A stretch of DNA of 64,000 nucleotides from Sthenelais limicola (taxonomy: Eukaryota > Annelida > Polychaeta > Phyllodocida > Sigalionidae). The stretch is taken from contig OW804098.1 in the NCBI GenBank assembly GCA_942159475.1, positions 8,822,773-8,886,772 of the forward strand, in the 5' to 3' direction. A program made the translations under genes and the position numbers. A model generated the notes under the pieces. It had not been told where the DNA came from. It saw nothing but the letters and a program-made list of their open reading frames with translations, and searched no databases. Positions 1-36,012 of the stretch are shown one piece after another. Numbering within the stretch: position 1 is the first letter of the stretch; each line of letters begins with the position of its first letter.

Positions 1-672
1 GGTAGTCCCTTACTTTCTCATGATTCCTTGCTTTTGCCCTCAGTGCCCGGACAACAATTTCTTGACGGTGGAGGATCCATTTATCTTTGTTGTTAACTAT
101 GGACCGCATCATTTTCTTGCAGGCCACTGGGTCTCCATTCTGCAGAACTAGTGTTGGTTTATCTGGATCCTCCCCAATTTTTGCTTGGTGGTAGCACAGA
201 AATTGCTCAACATTTTTTAACTGGTGTCCATCCAAGAAGAAGGGCGCCCTGTAGTGGTTTAAGAGGGGGTTGTTAGCTGTGAAGAAGACCATAGCAGATT
301 CGTTTTGCCTCTTAGATAAGCTTGATAGCAAGAGCTCAATGGGTACCCTGTCTAGCATGTTGTGTCTGTAGTGTATCTTGTTTATAATGATACCCGTACC
401 CGCCATTTCACCTGATAATTCCTCTTTTCCGCAGCTTGGGCAATAATTTGGACCTTGGCTAGTCTTTGTCTGACTATCAGGGGTGTGTCTCTCTTAATAC
501 CCAATTTCGTCTCTGAGCTTGAGTTGGACTCATCATTGAACTGCTTTAGTCCCGATCTAGCACCCCATACCCTTGCTGCGTGCTGGGCTGAGAAGAACTC
601 TACCTTGATGGGTACATTGAGCTGTCTTCCCACTTGGTAACCTCTTTTGGGGACCATATCTGGCAACAGGAG
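1..672 (-). mobile_element. 5'-truncated retroelement fragment: ORF1-like region plus NADAR domain, frameshifted
   Basis: Read on the minus strand, about 670 down to 410 encodes a basic segment resembling the C-terminal RNA-binding region of LINE ORF1 proteins (VEFFSAQHAARVW, then RDTPLIVRQRLAKVQ). After a one-base frame change near 405-411 the reading continues to the window edge without a stop. That part carries NADAR/YbiA-like landmarks: FFTANNPLLNHY, APFFLDGHQLKNVEQF, then DPVACKK, a Trp-containing stretch and IVVRALRAK. NADAR proteins are known to act on ADP-ribose or riboflavin-pathway N-glycosides; a role inside a retroelement is not established. The 5' end stops abruptly near 672, where intron sequence like that after the EGF exon at 879 resumes, as expected for a 5'-truncated LINE insertion. 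The remainder lies outside the window. The frameshift makes this copy probably dead. Confidence 0.65.
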
Positions 673-878
673 GTTTTGATAGTCTAGTAATGAAATGATA
701 ACACACCGATACAAAAATAATGTCTAAAGTTATGGTGTATACTCAACCAACAATTTCTCTAACTCCATGTCATTATGGTATTGTTTGCATTAGGATTCTT
801 CCATATCGTTATCTATATCATCCAAAGTTGATGATTATTATAATTGACCAAAGTTTCAATTTCAATATCTTTATCTAG

Positions 879-25511
<24,633 letters not shown>

Positions 25512-25536
25512 TTGTTTCCACAATGCTCTAGAAGTA

Positions 25537-25879
25537 AGGCCAAAAAAAATTAGGTGTGTTTCCGATTTATCTGGGTGAAAACTAGGTTGGGGGGTGGTAA
25601 CTTTTTTTTTTTTTGTTATTTTTTTTTTGTTGAAAACCTCCTCCCAGGAACTGAAAAAAATAGTTGTTTTGAACATGGGAAATGTGCCTTTTGACAGTTC
25701 CAGGTTAGGAAAACCCGTTTTCCTGCTTTTATCAGCTTTTTTTGTCAAAAAATCCAAAAAACGTAAGATATGATGGGGAAAAAATCAGGTATGGTAAAAA
25801 AGATTTTAGGTAGGGTAAGGTTTTTCTAGGTAGGGGGGGGGGGGTAAATCAGAAACACACCTATTTTTCTTTTTGGCCT
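25537..25879. mobile_element. MITE directly after the protease stop codon
   Basis: AGGCCAAAAAAAATTAGGTG at the left is inverted at the right (ACACACCTATTTTTC ... TTGGCCT). The inside is T- and G-rich. It starts 26 bases after the stop, so it probably sits in the 3' UTR or just beyond. Confidence 0.65.
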
Positions 25880-25974
25880 AATGCTATATCAGTGCAGCAG
25901 CGCTGGATCTGTAAGTGTTTTATATGCTGTCAGGAGCGTTTATATAGTAGAAGGTCAAAAGTGATAATAATTAT

Positions 25975-26353
25975 GTGATGTGTTTCAGGATAATGAGTCA
26001 TAAGTCGCAAAATTCCTATTTTTCAAACGGTTTTATTCACAAGATGTCTTTGCGTGAATGTTTTTACTTTTGCGGTGCTTAACACTGTCTATAGCATGAA
26101 CACATGTGCCAAAATTCAAGACTGTACTAAATATATCCATGCATTTCTATGCTAATCTTATAGAGTACATTTAATTACTTTACTGGTTATTGCCCCCAAG
26201 AAATAGTGCAAAGTTTTTTTCCACAGACAAAAATATTAAACTTAGAATATAGAAATATTTATTAGATTATTAGACTATTTACTGTCATTGGAATCATTGT
26301 ATCTCAAAATCCATTTCTTGCGACTTGTGACTCTTTTTTCTGAAACACATAAC
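25975..26353. mobile_element. MITE family B copy, followed by a family A copy
   Basis: Left end GTGATGTGTTTCAGG, right end CTGAAACACATAAC, then ATATAT leads into a family A element at 26360. Confidence 0.7.
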
Positions 26354-26359
26354 ATATAT

Positions 26360-26594
26360 GGGTCAGATTTTCAGAAAATGTACAATTCATCTTCACCAAT
26401 CCTCTCAAATAACCCACATTTAAGACAAAAATAAAGTTCTAAATACAGTTCAACCTAACCAAACAGATTGCTAGAATCAATGCAATGCCAAATACACTCG
26501 AATTTATCTAGCATTGAGCATTATTTAGCCTAATTTAGCAGAATTTACTAAATATGTACAGCTGCCAATTGTACATTTTCTGAAAATCTCACCC
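26360..26594. mobile_element. MITE family A copy 4
   Basis: Both ends present, the right one with a one-base change (CTCACCC); ATAT on both sides. Confidence 0.8.
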
Positions 26595-26711
26595 ATATAC
26601 GCCATTGGGAATTAGCAAATCTTGCACTACAGATAGAGGTTCTTCTCTTTCATGCATGAATGTAATTACTAAAATGAAATTCAAGTTTTACAAGAAAACC
26701 TTGCTACCTGA

Positions 26712-27415
26712 ACGTATTAATGTTTGCGCAGTATTTATTTTCGCGCACCCACCTTTGTGTGTGACAATAAATCCTGCGCGAAAGGTACAATTATTGCGTA
26801 AACAAGGGTGACCAGCCAAGCAGAAAGGGGACTCCAGGGACAAATTTTCGAATTTGGGTTTATTATAGATTCTGAATCTGCATGTCCTCCTGAGTCAATA
26901 ACCAAAATAAATAGTTGAAAAATCCCAGAATTTGCCGAGATATGGGCTTTTTTGTAAAGTTATGTCAGTTTTCAGTAGATGATCTCAAATAGGCCTGGGG
27001 AGTGACTCATTTTCCTGTGACACATCACATGTACAAACAAAATTTTAAAAAAAGAAAAGAAAAAATGACAGGGGTGTACAAAAGGGGAAATGAGCATTAT
27101 AAAAGTGAAAGAGTTTTGTTGATACTCCAAGAATTAGTGAAGTTAGTGAAGACTTTCAAAGTTACCTCCCTCTCAGAATTTCTAATATAAACATTTGTGA
27201 CAGTGACGTCATGAATATGATGTGACTCCTAGCGGGAATACCAGGAACTATAACTCCCGCGGGAAGGTCCCTTTCTGCTTGGCGGGTCACAAGTCTGTCA
27301 TAGGTGTGAGACTTCCCTGCTGCGCGAATTTAAATCAGCACGAAAAGGTGTCAAAGTTCTTAGAGCGCGAAAATGTTCCTTTTATCTGCACGAAATAAAA
27401 TACATTCACAGTAGG
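26712..27415. mobile_element. Repeat family F copy 1 (GCGCGAAAATAAAT motifs), interrupted
   Basis: Shares with 54612-54830 the TATTAATGTTTGCGCAG left end, the TTATTTTCGCGCACCC block and the GCGCGAATTTAAATC and GCGCGAAAA blocks; its right end is ATTCACAGTA. The middle is split by the TIR element at 26808-27290. Confidence 0.6.
26808..27290. mobile_element. 483-bp TIR element nested in repeat F
   Basis: Left GTGACCAGCCAAGCAGAAAG and right CTTTCTGCTTGGCGGGTCAC are inverted copies with one mismatch. A family B right-end scrap (GTGACTCATTTTCC) sits inside near 27001. No ORF. Confidence 0.65.
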
Positions 27416-27454
27416 CCTATATGCAATGAAGGAATGGGAGAAAATCGAATATTT

Positions 27455-27620
27455 GATGTGTTTTAGTTAAAATGAGTCGCAGAAAATGGATTTTGAGATA
27501 CCATTATATTTGAAAAGATGAGATAAAGCCGATTCCAATGATAGTAAACCTAAACTTGACGGACATCCAAGAAGTGTTTCTATATTTTAAGTTTGATATT
27601 TTTGTTTTTTAAAACAAGGA
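27455..27620. repeat. MITE family B end fragment
   Basis: GATGTGTTTTAGTTAAAATG followed by the inverted interior of family B (CCGATTCCAATGATAGTAAAC); the rest is missing. Confidence 0.45.
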
Positions 27621-27803
27621 ATTTTGGCTGTGACCAAGGAAACAACAGATTCCCCCGAATCCCCTTAACAAATAAAAAAAAACCCTCCCCAATGGTCCCC
27701 ACTCCACGCGGGAAAATGCGTTGTCAAGGACTCCATCAATGTGCGTTACCAACGTTGCAAAAATTAGAAGACGTCACAACCAAAATACGGAGCGCATAGA
27801 TGA

Positions 27804-27915
27804 CCCCCCCCCCCCCCCCGCTTCCTATAGCCCCTTCTTCCCCCCCCCCCCATATCTCCTTCCTTCCCCATAGAGCCATTCCCCATCTCCCCCATTCCCT
27901 ACCTCTGCCTCCCCT
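27804..27915. repeat. C-rich low-complexity tract
   Basis: Runs of 12-18 C separated by short CT-rich words. Length is likely variable and may be unreliable in assembly. Confidence 0.7.
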
Positions 27916-28488
27916 CCCGCACCCTTCCTCTGCAAGTCAGTTCATTGCCTAGCCACATAGGCCTGTCACATAGAAAAGTTAGGACCAAGAGGGCGCGGGA
28001 AAAAGCGTTGTGAAGGACTCGGGATAGTTGCGCTGTTGCTAACGTCATTTTTTAGACAACGTCATCGGGACCGAAACGTTGCGGCAAAACATAGGTCAGA
28101 ATTTAAGTTCATAGGAAATGAGAAGCAGTTTTAAATGAAAGAAAAATCTGTCCCGTGTTTTTGTTACAATTTTAGTTGCTTGTAGCCTATGTGATTCTGT
28201 TGCTGTGCTACTAAACCAACCAAACACCACTGTCTCCCAGTATACATCTCTCGAACGGCATGGGCATAAAAACAGCTTGAAACGGAACTACAGTGGAGCG
28301 AGCGGTAACTACGACGCCGTCGACCCTGTGCGTTTCGCATATATCGCTTGGTCACAATCAAAATTTCTTGTTAAATCACTATTCACATGACACACATTAA
28401 TGTATGACCATGTTATTGGGTACTGTCTCTTTTCTCCGTCTCTCTCTCCCTTCTTCTCTATCTCTATTTCCTGGGTATGATCATAAAC

Positions 28489-28649
28489 TGCCTCCCTCTC
28501 AGCTCTCCCGCCCTTGATATAACCATCTTAAATGTGTTGATAAGGGCGTAAAGCAACCAATCTCACTCACTCCCTCTCAGCTCTCCCGCCCTTGATATAA
28601 CACTTAAAAGTGTTGATAAGGGCGTAAAGCAACCAATCTCACTCACTCC
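28489..28649. repeat. About 75-bp tandem duplication with an internal stem
   Basis: Two units start CTCTCAGCTCTCCCGCCC and end CAACCAATCTCACTCACT. Each has CGCCCTTGATATAAC facing GTTGATAAGGGCG, a possible stem-loop. About 28650-29620 has no gene or repeat I recognise. Confidence 0.65.
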
Positions 28650-29929
28650 TGGGTACTGTTACACATAGCCCGGACACCCAGACCCTAACCTACGGAGGGT
28701 CTGGGAGCAGAACCGAACAAACAATGGAGTTTATAAGGCCACTTCTGGCCGAGTAGAGATGTAATAGAAAAACACTTTAACCACCGATATCTAATATCCC
28801 CATTGGAATTAGGCTATATATGTTGACAAATGTGCAGAGCAAAAAAAAATACCTGATCGCCGATTAGTTTTAATAAATGAGAACGTGTTCGGTATTGATA
28901 ATTCTAGCCCAAGTTGGCGGGACTTTCAAAACAACAGTGCAAGGTGTTGTGGGTACCGGAAGTATACAAAAATGTTCCAAAATAACGCAGATATTTTGCA
29001 AATCTATGAAAATGGAAGTTTATGTTGCTATGAAATTAAAAAGACAACACTAAAAAGATAGAACACTAAAAAAAATGGTGTTTTGGCCTTTTAAATTTAA
29101 ATCTCAACCCCCAAATTTAGTTTTTTAGGAGTTTACAGGTGGCGCTACACTCACACAGAAAATTGCCGCCATTTGTCGAGGCCTACGTAGGCCTACCTAG
29201 CCTACCGTGCGGTGAAAATGATTGTGGAATGTGATGAAATACATTTAGAAATACCACACAAATCCTGTGGGTGCTTTATTATTATGGAAGTAAGTAGAGA
29301 TCCAAGTATTTAGTCTGAAAATGTCACAGTTCTAAGGTTTTCAGTGGGGGCTTTTGATTCTATTATAGAAAAACATTACGCTGCTCTCTGACTGTGTGTA
29401 GCGACCAGCAGTAAAATAGAGCGGAGTCAGTCAGAATTTCTCGGGCTATGTTACACAGTAATTAAAAAGGCAATACTATTTTAACAAAGGTAGCCCTAAT
29501 AAGGTCAGTATATGATTTCGTCCAGTTTATCCAAGTGGTCTTTTGAATTGTTATACTACATAGATCTATAACAATATTATTCTAAAGTAGTTGGGCCGAT
29601 TCTAAATTTTTAATCTAAATCAATATTCTAAATCTAAGATTTAGATTTAGATTTAGATTTAGAAATATTTTATTCAGGACATTGAACATTTTCATACATA
29701 GGCCTACAGTACAAATATTCTCAGGACAGCCTGACTTGCCAAAAAGAAATTTTACCAAAGAAGCTAAATTACAAGCATATTTGAAATCGATACATTAAAC
29801 ATAGATAAGTTTATATAAATCGAACAGTAAAATCTAATTAAAATAAACTGTAGAAAATTTAAATCTAATTCTAAATCAATATTCTAAAGAAGTCCTCACT
29901 AGTAAACTAATTCCCAACAAGCATAGGTG

Positions 29930-30013
29930 TCAACCCATTTGTCTACACATCATTGTAAATGTATTAACTTAATTGTACAAATAAAAGATTTTCTATTCTA
30001 TTCTATTCTATAA
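29930..30013 (+). mobile_element. LINE-like 3' tail ending in TTCTA repeats
   Basis: TGTACAAATAAAAGATTTTC followed by four TTCTA-type units is a typical non-LTR 3' end. It stops 18 bases before the first CCP exon of the second protease gene and provides much of that acceptor region. A TTTAGA simple repeat lies at 29637-29663. Confidence 0.55.
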
Positions 30014-30030
30014 TTATATTTCCACTTTAG

Positions 30031-30210
30031 CTATCTCGTGTGGTGCCTTCCCTACACTAGGGAATGTTGGCAGGTTGCCTCTTTTCCCTGAAGATACGTA
30101 TTTGTCTCAACACACTGTGGACTGTAGTGATGGTTATGAACCACCACAGTTAACCTTGACATGCAGAGAGGATAGTCTATGGAGTGTATCTGGATCTGGC
30201 ACTTGCACAG
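30031..30210 (+). CDS. CCP exon 1 of second protease gene
   Basis: Acceptor TTCCACTTTAG, donor CACAG|GTAAAA; 180 bases, phase 1-1. Four cysteines (ISC, VDC, LTC, GTC) and Trp in DSLWSV. Confidence 0.85.
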
Positions 30211-33200
30211 GTAAAATCTGATTCTAGATTTCTGCCATACTAGGGTCAGATTTTTTCAGAAAATGTACATTTCGCCTTCACCAATTCTCTCAAACAGCCC
30301 AAATTTCAGACGAAAATAAAGTTCAAAATGCAGTTCAACCTAACCAAACAGAATCAATGCTATGCCGAATATGCTCGAATTTACCTAGTACTGGTCAAAT
30401 TGCAGCCTAATTTAGCAGAATTTACTAAATGTGTACAGCTGCCAATTGTACATTTTCTGAAAATCTGACCCTCTTATTGAGGAATTGTTGTAGCACTAGA
30501 GGTTGCCCTGTGTTCAATAAAGCACTATGCACCCGCGCTGTAAACAAATTTTAGAGCTAAATCATGTGAAAATACAACATTTTAAGGTGTAAAATGTGGA
30601 CCAGTCCGACTGCCAAGTGGTACAGAATCAGTTACTGACCCAAGGCAACCGTCCCAAGTGTATCCTTCCAACTATACCGTGCTTTGTCGTCATGGCAACA
30701 CAAAACTACAGCTAACATGCAACAAAGACGGGCAGTGGAAAGAAAATGGAACCTGCTCAGGTCAGTGAGAGGTTTTTTTTGTTTTTTTTTTTGTTTTTTT
30801 ATTTAGGATGTTTATTCAGCAAGTCAAACAATACAGTGGTCTATAATTGTGACTTAGGCTCACGGGTTTAATTCATATACAAATTGCCATGGTTCTTCTG
30901 CCCACTGCTGTGTCTAGTTGATGAAATAATGACACTTTGAAAAATACATTGTATTAAAATCAATCCTGAATTGAATTATATTATTAAACATAACAGATTA
31001 ATGTGATATAAATTTATCTGTTATATAAACAACTATTTTTTAGATGCATGTGAAAGGAGCCCATGTGAAAATGGAGGGAGTTGCAAGGATGTCGATGGAA
31101 CAGCACAATGTACATGTTCTCCGGGATTTCGTGGGACTAATTGTACGCTGGGTATGCACAGATTGCTCTTCTTTTATGAGGGCTGGAGCCCTTCTTTTAT
31201 GAGGGCTGCAGCTCTTTTTTTATGAGGGCTGGAGCTCTTCTTTTATGAGGGCTGGAGTATTCTAAAGCTGCAATTCCACTGGATTGCTTGTATCTGTACA
31301 CTGTATCTGTGCTCATGGCTCGCTCTTGCTTCGCTTATTCATTGTATGCATTTTATTTGCTCTTTGTCTGTTTTTATTATTAGCACAATACAAGCGCAGG
31401 GCGTTTTTACTGGTGCGCTTGTTTCCTTATGAAATCAATAGCAAGTTCCTTGGTCCTCTCTCACTGCACTCTTAGACCGCTACTAAAAGCCATGGAAAGA
31501 GCGTCATGTTGCTGTGCTCAAATCAAACACATTTTCAAAATAATTCAAATTTTATTTTAAGAGCACAGAGAAATCGCATTCACCAATTCTATTATACCAC
31601 TCTGGGTTTGCTCTGGCTTTGCTTGTTAGGCGCTCGGGAAAATAAAAAGAGCTGGCCAAGAGCGGACCAATAGAGCGAGCCAGTGGAATCGCAGCCTAAG
31701 GCTGCTATGTTTACATAATCTAAAGCCTATGTTGAATCACAAATGGATGGTACTGAAAGATTAGTTAGAAAAAAGACAGGAATATAATGGCCATTTGTTT
31801 CAATTAGATCGCCGCATCCCCACAGCTAAATGTTTATATAAAAATGAAAATACCCATGACAGACAGTCCTCAGACCATCCCATTAATTAGGTCAAACGGA
31901 TCTAGACCATATTATATTTCATCATTATGATGATGTATTTTATTATGGTAATATCTTTTATTATTGTGGTGATATACTCTTATGTTTATTAAACCTTATG
32001 ATCCAGAATGTGGACATAGGACTGAGACCATAAATCCACGTGTTTCTGGAGGCCAGCCAGCGACGGAGCCATGGCCTTGGCAAGTCTCTCTCAGCGTCAA
32101 TGGAGTATTCAAATGTGGTGGTACCCTAATTAATGACATTTGGGTGCTGACTGCTACACATTGCCTCTTAGATGGACAAACAGAGATACATCACAGGGAT
32201 ATCAAAGTAAGATATGGAAGCCTCAATACGAATTCTGGCCCACAAGCCAATGTGCGGAGGGCATTTCCTCATGATGCGTACAACAGGACTACACACCAGA
32301 ACGACATAGCACTGTTGGAGCTGGACCAGCGTATTCCATTCAGCAACCAGGTTGGAAGTATCTGTTTGCCATCATCGGATGTGCCACCTCTGACAAGGGT
32401 CCAATTAACAGGCTTTGGTTTACATGGTAATAGTTATTCCACTCACAGATTTGATTCTATCTTGCAAACATGTTTTATCAAAGTGACCTTTGAGTATACT
32501 GTATACACGGCGGACCTAAATGAAAAACATACCCAGACCCAGAAGGCAAGACCTATTATTATTTGCAGAGAACCATCCTTCAAGATTCTTTCATGAAGCT
32601 ACACAATGTATGATCAATAAAGAAACTAGGAGATGTATGAGTTCTTAGAGGCAGGGATGATGTCTCTCTACTTTACTTACAGAGAATCAACATTTAACGG
32701 GGAACCTGCATGAAGTTACCCTGCTCATTTTGGAGCATAACCGCTGTGCAGCCGATTACTTGTCAGCAAATGTCACAATTGATCGTGATTCACAGATATG
32801 TGCCGGAGGCACTGGAGATGCTTGTCAGGTAATTCTACTCATTTGATTAAACAAATTGAATTGGAACAATTTTAACTAATGGAACATTGGCAATAATATT
32901 TGGCATGATTAATTAATACTAAAACTCGTGTGGCCGCCCGCCAGGTGAAACATATTGCCTGTAATTTATTCAGGCTATCCTTTAACTAACCAACCAACAT
33001 CTTTTAATATTTTGGTCATATCATTAGTTTTTAAATAATTTCCATTCACAGCATCCAGGACTGAGTTATTTATCACTGGCAGATTAATTACAATCCATGT
33101 TTGCGTTAACTTCAGGGAGATTCTGGAGGTCCGTTGCAGTATCTGAATAATGGACGCTATGAATTACATGGAATTGTCAGTCTTGGCCCAAAGAATTGTG

Positions 33201-33283
33201 GAGCATCCCAATATCCTGGTATTTACACACGAGTTACTCATTTTCTGGATTGGATTGAGAGTGAGTGCGAGTGTCTGCATTGA
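30031..33283 (+). CDS. CCP-CCP-EGF-trypsin serine protease (second gene, 5' end not found)
   Basis: Six exons joined in frame give about 397 residues: CCP (30031), CCP (30587), EGF (31044) and trypsin (32007, 32683, 33116). The order and exon phases match the last module plus protease of the upstream gene, so the two are paralogues, but sequence identity is modest. The triad is intact: His57 in LTATHC, Asp102 in [10 protein letters not shown], Ser195 in GDSGGP. Asp189 is in GTGDACQ. The activation site is R|VSGG, one residue unlike the usual IVGG. ECGHRTE and GSICLP provide the chain-linking cysteines. No start, signal peptide or anchor exon was seen between 25.5 and 30.0 kb, so the 5' exons may be diverged, or the gene may be incomplete. 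Confidence 0.8.
30242..30471. mobile_element. MITE family A copy 5
   Basis: Left end has two extra T (GGGTCAGATTTTTTCAG); no clear target duplication. Lies in the intron between the two CCP exons. Confidence 0.75.
30587..30760 (+). CDS. CCP exon 2 of second protease gene
   Basis: Acceptor CATTTTAAG, donor CTCAG|GTCAGT; 174 bases, phase 1-1. Four cysteines (VKC, VLC, LTC, GTC) and Trp in GQWKENG. Confidence 0.82.
31044..31151 (+). CDS. EGF exon of second protease gene
   Basis: Acceptor ACTATTTTTTAG, donor CTGG|GTATGC; 108 bases, phase 1-1. [17 protein letters not shown] ... [12 protein letters not shown] has all six cysteines. Confidence 0.88.
31166..31258. repeat. About 23-bp tandem repeat, 4 units
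   Basis: The unit CTTCTTTTATGAGGGCTGGA repeats four times with small changes, directly downstream of the EGF donor. Confidence 0.75.
31266..31696. mobile_element. TIR element family E copy 2
   Basis: Left AGCTGCAATTCCACTGG, right CCAGTGGAATCGCAGCC. The interior shares, in reverse, the CCTTATGAAAT and AAAGCCATGGAAAGAGCG blocks with the 6010-6428 copy. Flanks CTAA and TAAG do not form a clean duplication. Confidence 0.65.
32007..32426 (+). CDS. Trypsin exon 1 of second protease gene
   Basis: Acceptor TTATGATCCAG with a weak pyrimidine tract, donor CATG|GTAATA; 420 bases, phase 1-1. Linker Cys (ECGHR), activation [42 protein letters not shown] and LTGFGLHG are all visible. Confidence 0.9.
32683..32828 (+). 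CDS. Trypsin exon 2 of second protease gene
   Basis: Acceptor TTTACTTACAG, donor CAG|GTAATT; 146 bases, ends phase 0. [14 protein letters not shown] and [12 protein letters not shown]; Asp189 present. One N-glycosylation sequon (NVT). Confidence 0.88.
33116..33283 (+). CDS. Trypsin exon 3 of second protease gene
   Basis: Acceptor GTTAACTTCAG, 168 bases to [32 protein letters not shown] and the FLDWIE end are present. A strong donor (AGA|GTGAGT, 33261) lies inside the last codons, so a longer isoform with more 3' exons is possible. ECECLH at the end would be unusual for a trypsin tail. Confidence 0.88.
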   Translation, partial: GDSGGPLQYLNNGRYELHGIVSLGPKNCGASQYPGIYTRVTHFLDWIESECECLH

Positions 33284-33683
33284 TTTTGTTGGAGCACCTC
33301 AAATCAAGGGATTCTGTATGATCTTTTAACTTCACGAGAGCGGAATTTTCACAAAAAACTTTAGCCAAAGTTGATTCAAGGTGAATTTTGCAGACAACCA
33401 AGTCTGTGATTTTAGTAGATTTCAGTATAAACAATTTCAAATTCCTGCTCCCCTTAGCATGGCTTCAGGTGTTTTGTGGCCTTTAGTTGATATACCTGAG
33501 CAATTCTCACGAATTGGGCATACTAAGTGACGACTATGGGATTTTTTTACCACTGCATATCAAATTCCTGATTTGTCGACCTTAAAGGCAAGTATTTAAA
33601 GGTTAAGTGGCAAAATTTGCTACATAATCAGATAATTCTCTGATTCGGGGCAGTAAATCAAAGTTCATGCCTGATTTTCATGT

Positions 33684-34526
33684 GTTACCTCCGTCTGCAT
33701 TGCTGTGATTCACTGTATGAGGGTTTTTCATTAAATATTATTCTTTCAGCTATAACCGTTCTTGGTTGTTTACCAAAAAAGGGACATATTTCAATGCAGA
33801 AACAGAAAAAAAATTAACTTTCAATTATTTTCCCCGGGAATATGGGGCCTGGAAATCTTAATTTACTTTTTCCCATTTCCCTGCAGCCTGACTTGATGCT
33901 CTTTCATTGTTTACAGCATAAAAGGAAATAAAGATTGGTGATTCATTATATATTTTCCATAAAGCTAGGGCCATGTCCTTTCCACTAATGTCAATATTAT
34001 TCTTCTATCTTCATTATTTCCTGAGATATTGAACATTGAAAGTGCCAGACGGAGGTAACACCTTCCACTAATGCAACATTACTAGATGTTACCTCTGTCT
34101 GCATGGAGACGGAGGTAACAGGAGAGGAAATGAAGATTGGTAATTTATTATATATCTTCCATAAAGCTAGGGCCAAGTCCTTCAAACTAATGTCAATTTT
34201 ATTCTTATATTTGCATTATTTCCTAAGATATTGAACGTTGAAGATGCAGATGGAGGTAACGTTTGACATTTGATAATTTCATTTTGGATTCAATTCTAGC
34301 ATAGTTATGGAAATGATTATTATACAGATGGAGGTAACATCCTATTTTAGCCAATTTTAAAAATCAATTGTTTTTCTTTCTTATGCAAAAGAATGTATTA
34401 GGATTATATTTGTTTCTAACCTATTGGAAAACGTATTTGTTAAACGATGTATTCAGGTTAAAATATGACAACTCTTGGATTTTTTTGTCATCCTAAAAGA
34501 TTGTTTGTATGCCAGATGGAGGTAAC
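33684..34526. repeat. Region with seven CAGAYGGAGGTAAC motifs
   Basis: The motif occurs near 33684 (inverse), 34046, 34088 (inverse), 34106, 34246, 34324 and 34513. An approximately 110-bp block (33924-34034) is repeated at 34125-34236 (AAAGCTAGGGCCA-GTCCTT). No ORF. Probably part of an undescribed element. Confidence 0.55.
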
Positions 34527-34682
34527 CTTTTTCAGAGATACACTAAGTAAATCATCTCTATTATTCAAAACTGGAGTCTATTATCTGCATTTTGCAAAGA
34601 AATGAATTCTTATGATTTCTACCAAGATATTGAAATACAAATTTCATTTCAATTGTTTGAAGTGACAATATTATAGAGCTCC

Positions 34683-35010
34683 AAACTGAGAAAACAGCAA
34701 ATTGTGCCCATTTCGTAAGAAATGCTCAGTCCTATTTAGATTGTTAATGCAAATTGAGAACAGAATTGGACAAAGGATTGTGCCCTGAGGTACATTATTA
34801 AGTTATTTCTCCTGGATCTGAAACAAAGTTATTTACCCTTACTGCTTGAGATCTGCCCAAGAGGTAGTTTGAACCATATTAATTCCCTATTTTGTGTTGT
34901 ATAATTTGATAGTTTAGACAGTATTCAACCTTTTGTGATTAACAGTGTTGAATGCTTTGCAAAGGTCCATGAATACTGTACCATTTGTACACTTATTCAA
35001 ATGATGATAA
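34683..35010 (-). pseudogene. Degraded LINE reverse transcriptase fragment
   Basis: On the minus strand, FMDLCKAFNTVNH (about 34980-34940) and, after frame breaks, NVPQGTILCPILFSICINNL (about 34785-34725) match RT fingers/palm landmarks of Jockey/CR1-type LINEs. The catalytic YxDD region is not found. Several stops; dead copy. Confidence 0.75.
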
Positions 35011-35220
35011 AGGTCCTGAAGGTGGTTATTACGTAATCATTGTTAACACACAGCCTCCTAGCTGATGATCACTGAACTACAGATGTGTTGTTTTATGCTT
35101 ATTGAAGATTGGAAAATGCTGTGACACCAAGTAATCAGGGCTGATCCAGCTACTTGGCATTGATTGGTATCAATATATATATATACTTGGTACTGTTGCC
35201 ATAAGTGAAACGATTTTAAT

Positions 35221-35526
35221 GGTCAGATTGTCAGAAAATGTACAATTAGCAGCTCTACACATTTAGAAACTTCTACTAAATTAGGCTGAAAAATGACGAA
35301 TACCAGGTCTATCTGAGTATATTCAGCCGTCCAATCAATATGTATATTAAATCGGTTAGGCTTGCGCCAGCATGCAGGTAACATGGAAATTAAATTAAAA
35401 TTTTAGATTTGACCTCTTATGTAACCATGATGTTAAACTGCATTTTAAAGCTCATTTTTGTCTTAAATGTGGTTTATTTGAGAGGATTGGTGAAGGCGAA
35501 TTGTACATTTTCTAAAAACTTGACCC
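35221..35526. mobile_element. MITE family A copy 6 (enlarged)
   Basis: Both ends present, the left one base short. About 70 bases longer than usual because of an insert near 35330-35410. Confidence 0.7.
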
Positions 35527-35777
35527 TTATAATGAATTGATAAACCCTAATGTAAACCCTAACCCTAGGCATAAGCACTAATGGTTCCATTTAAAGCAAA
35601 CTATATATTCATTACAGACAATCAAATATAGGTTACCATACTAGACTTGTAGTAAATGACCAGAAGTCGTAAGATTTCCTGGGCACATGATTTGCAAAAG
35701 CTTAGATATAGTCCAGTAGATCTAGGTGGTGGTTATTAAATTAAATGTATCTATAAAAATTAAAAAGATATCTATAT

Positions 35778-36012
35778 GGGTCAGATTTTCAGAAAATGTA
35801 CAATTGGCAGCTGTACACATTTACTCAATTCTGCTACATTAGGCTGCAATTTGGTCAATACTAGGTAAATTCGAGTATATTCGGCATTGCATTGATTCTA
35901 GCAATCTGTTTTGCTAGGTTGAACTCTCTTTTAAGCTTTATTTTTGTCTGAAATTTGGGTTATTTGAGTCGATTGGTGAGTGTGAATTGTACATTTTCTG
36001 AAAATCTGACCC
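35778..36012. mobile_element. MITE family A copy 7
   Basis: Standard ends; flanks ATAT and TTAT. Confidence 0.8.

Noticed and set aside
28205..28390. Possible first exon of the second protease gene
   Set aside because: The short open frame has no signal peptide, no membrane helix and no convincing phase-1 donor.
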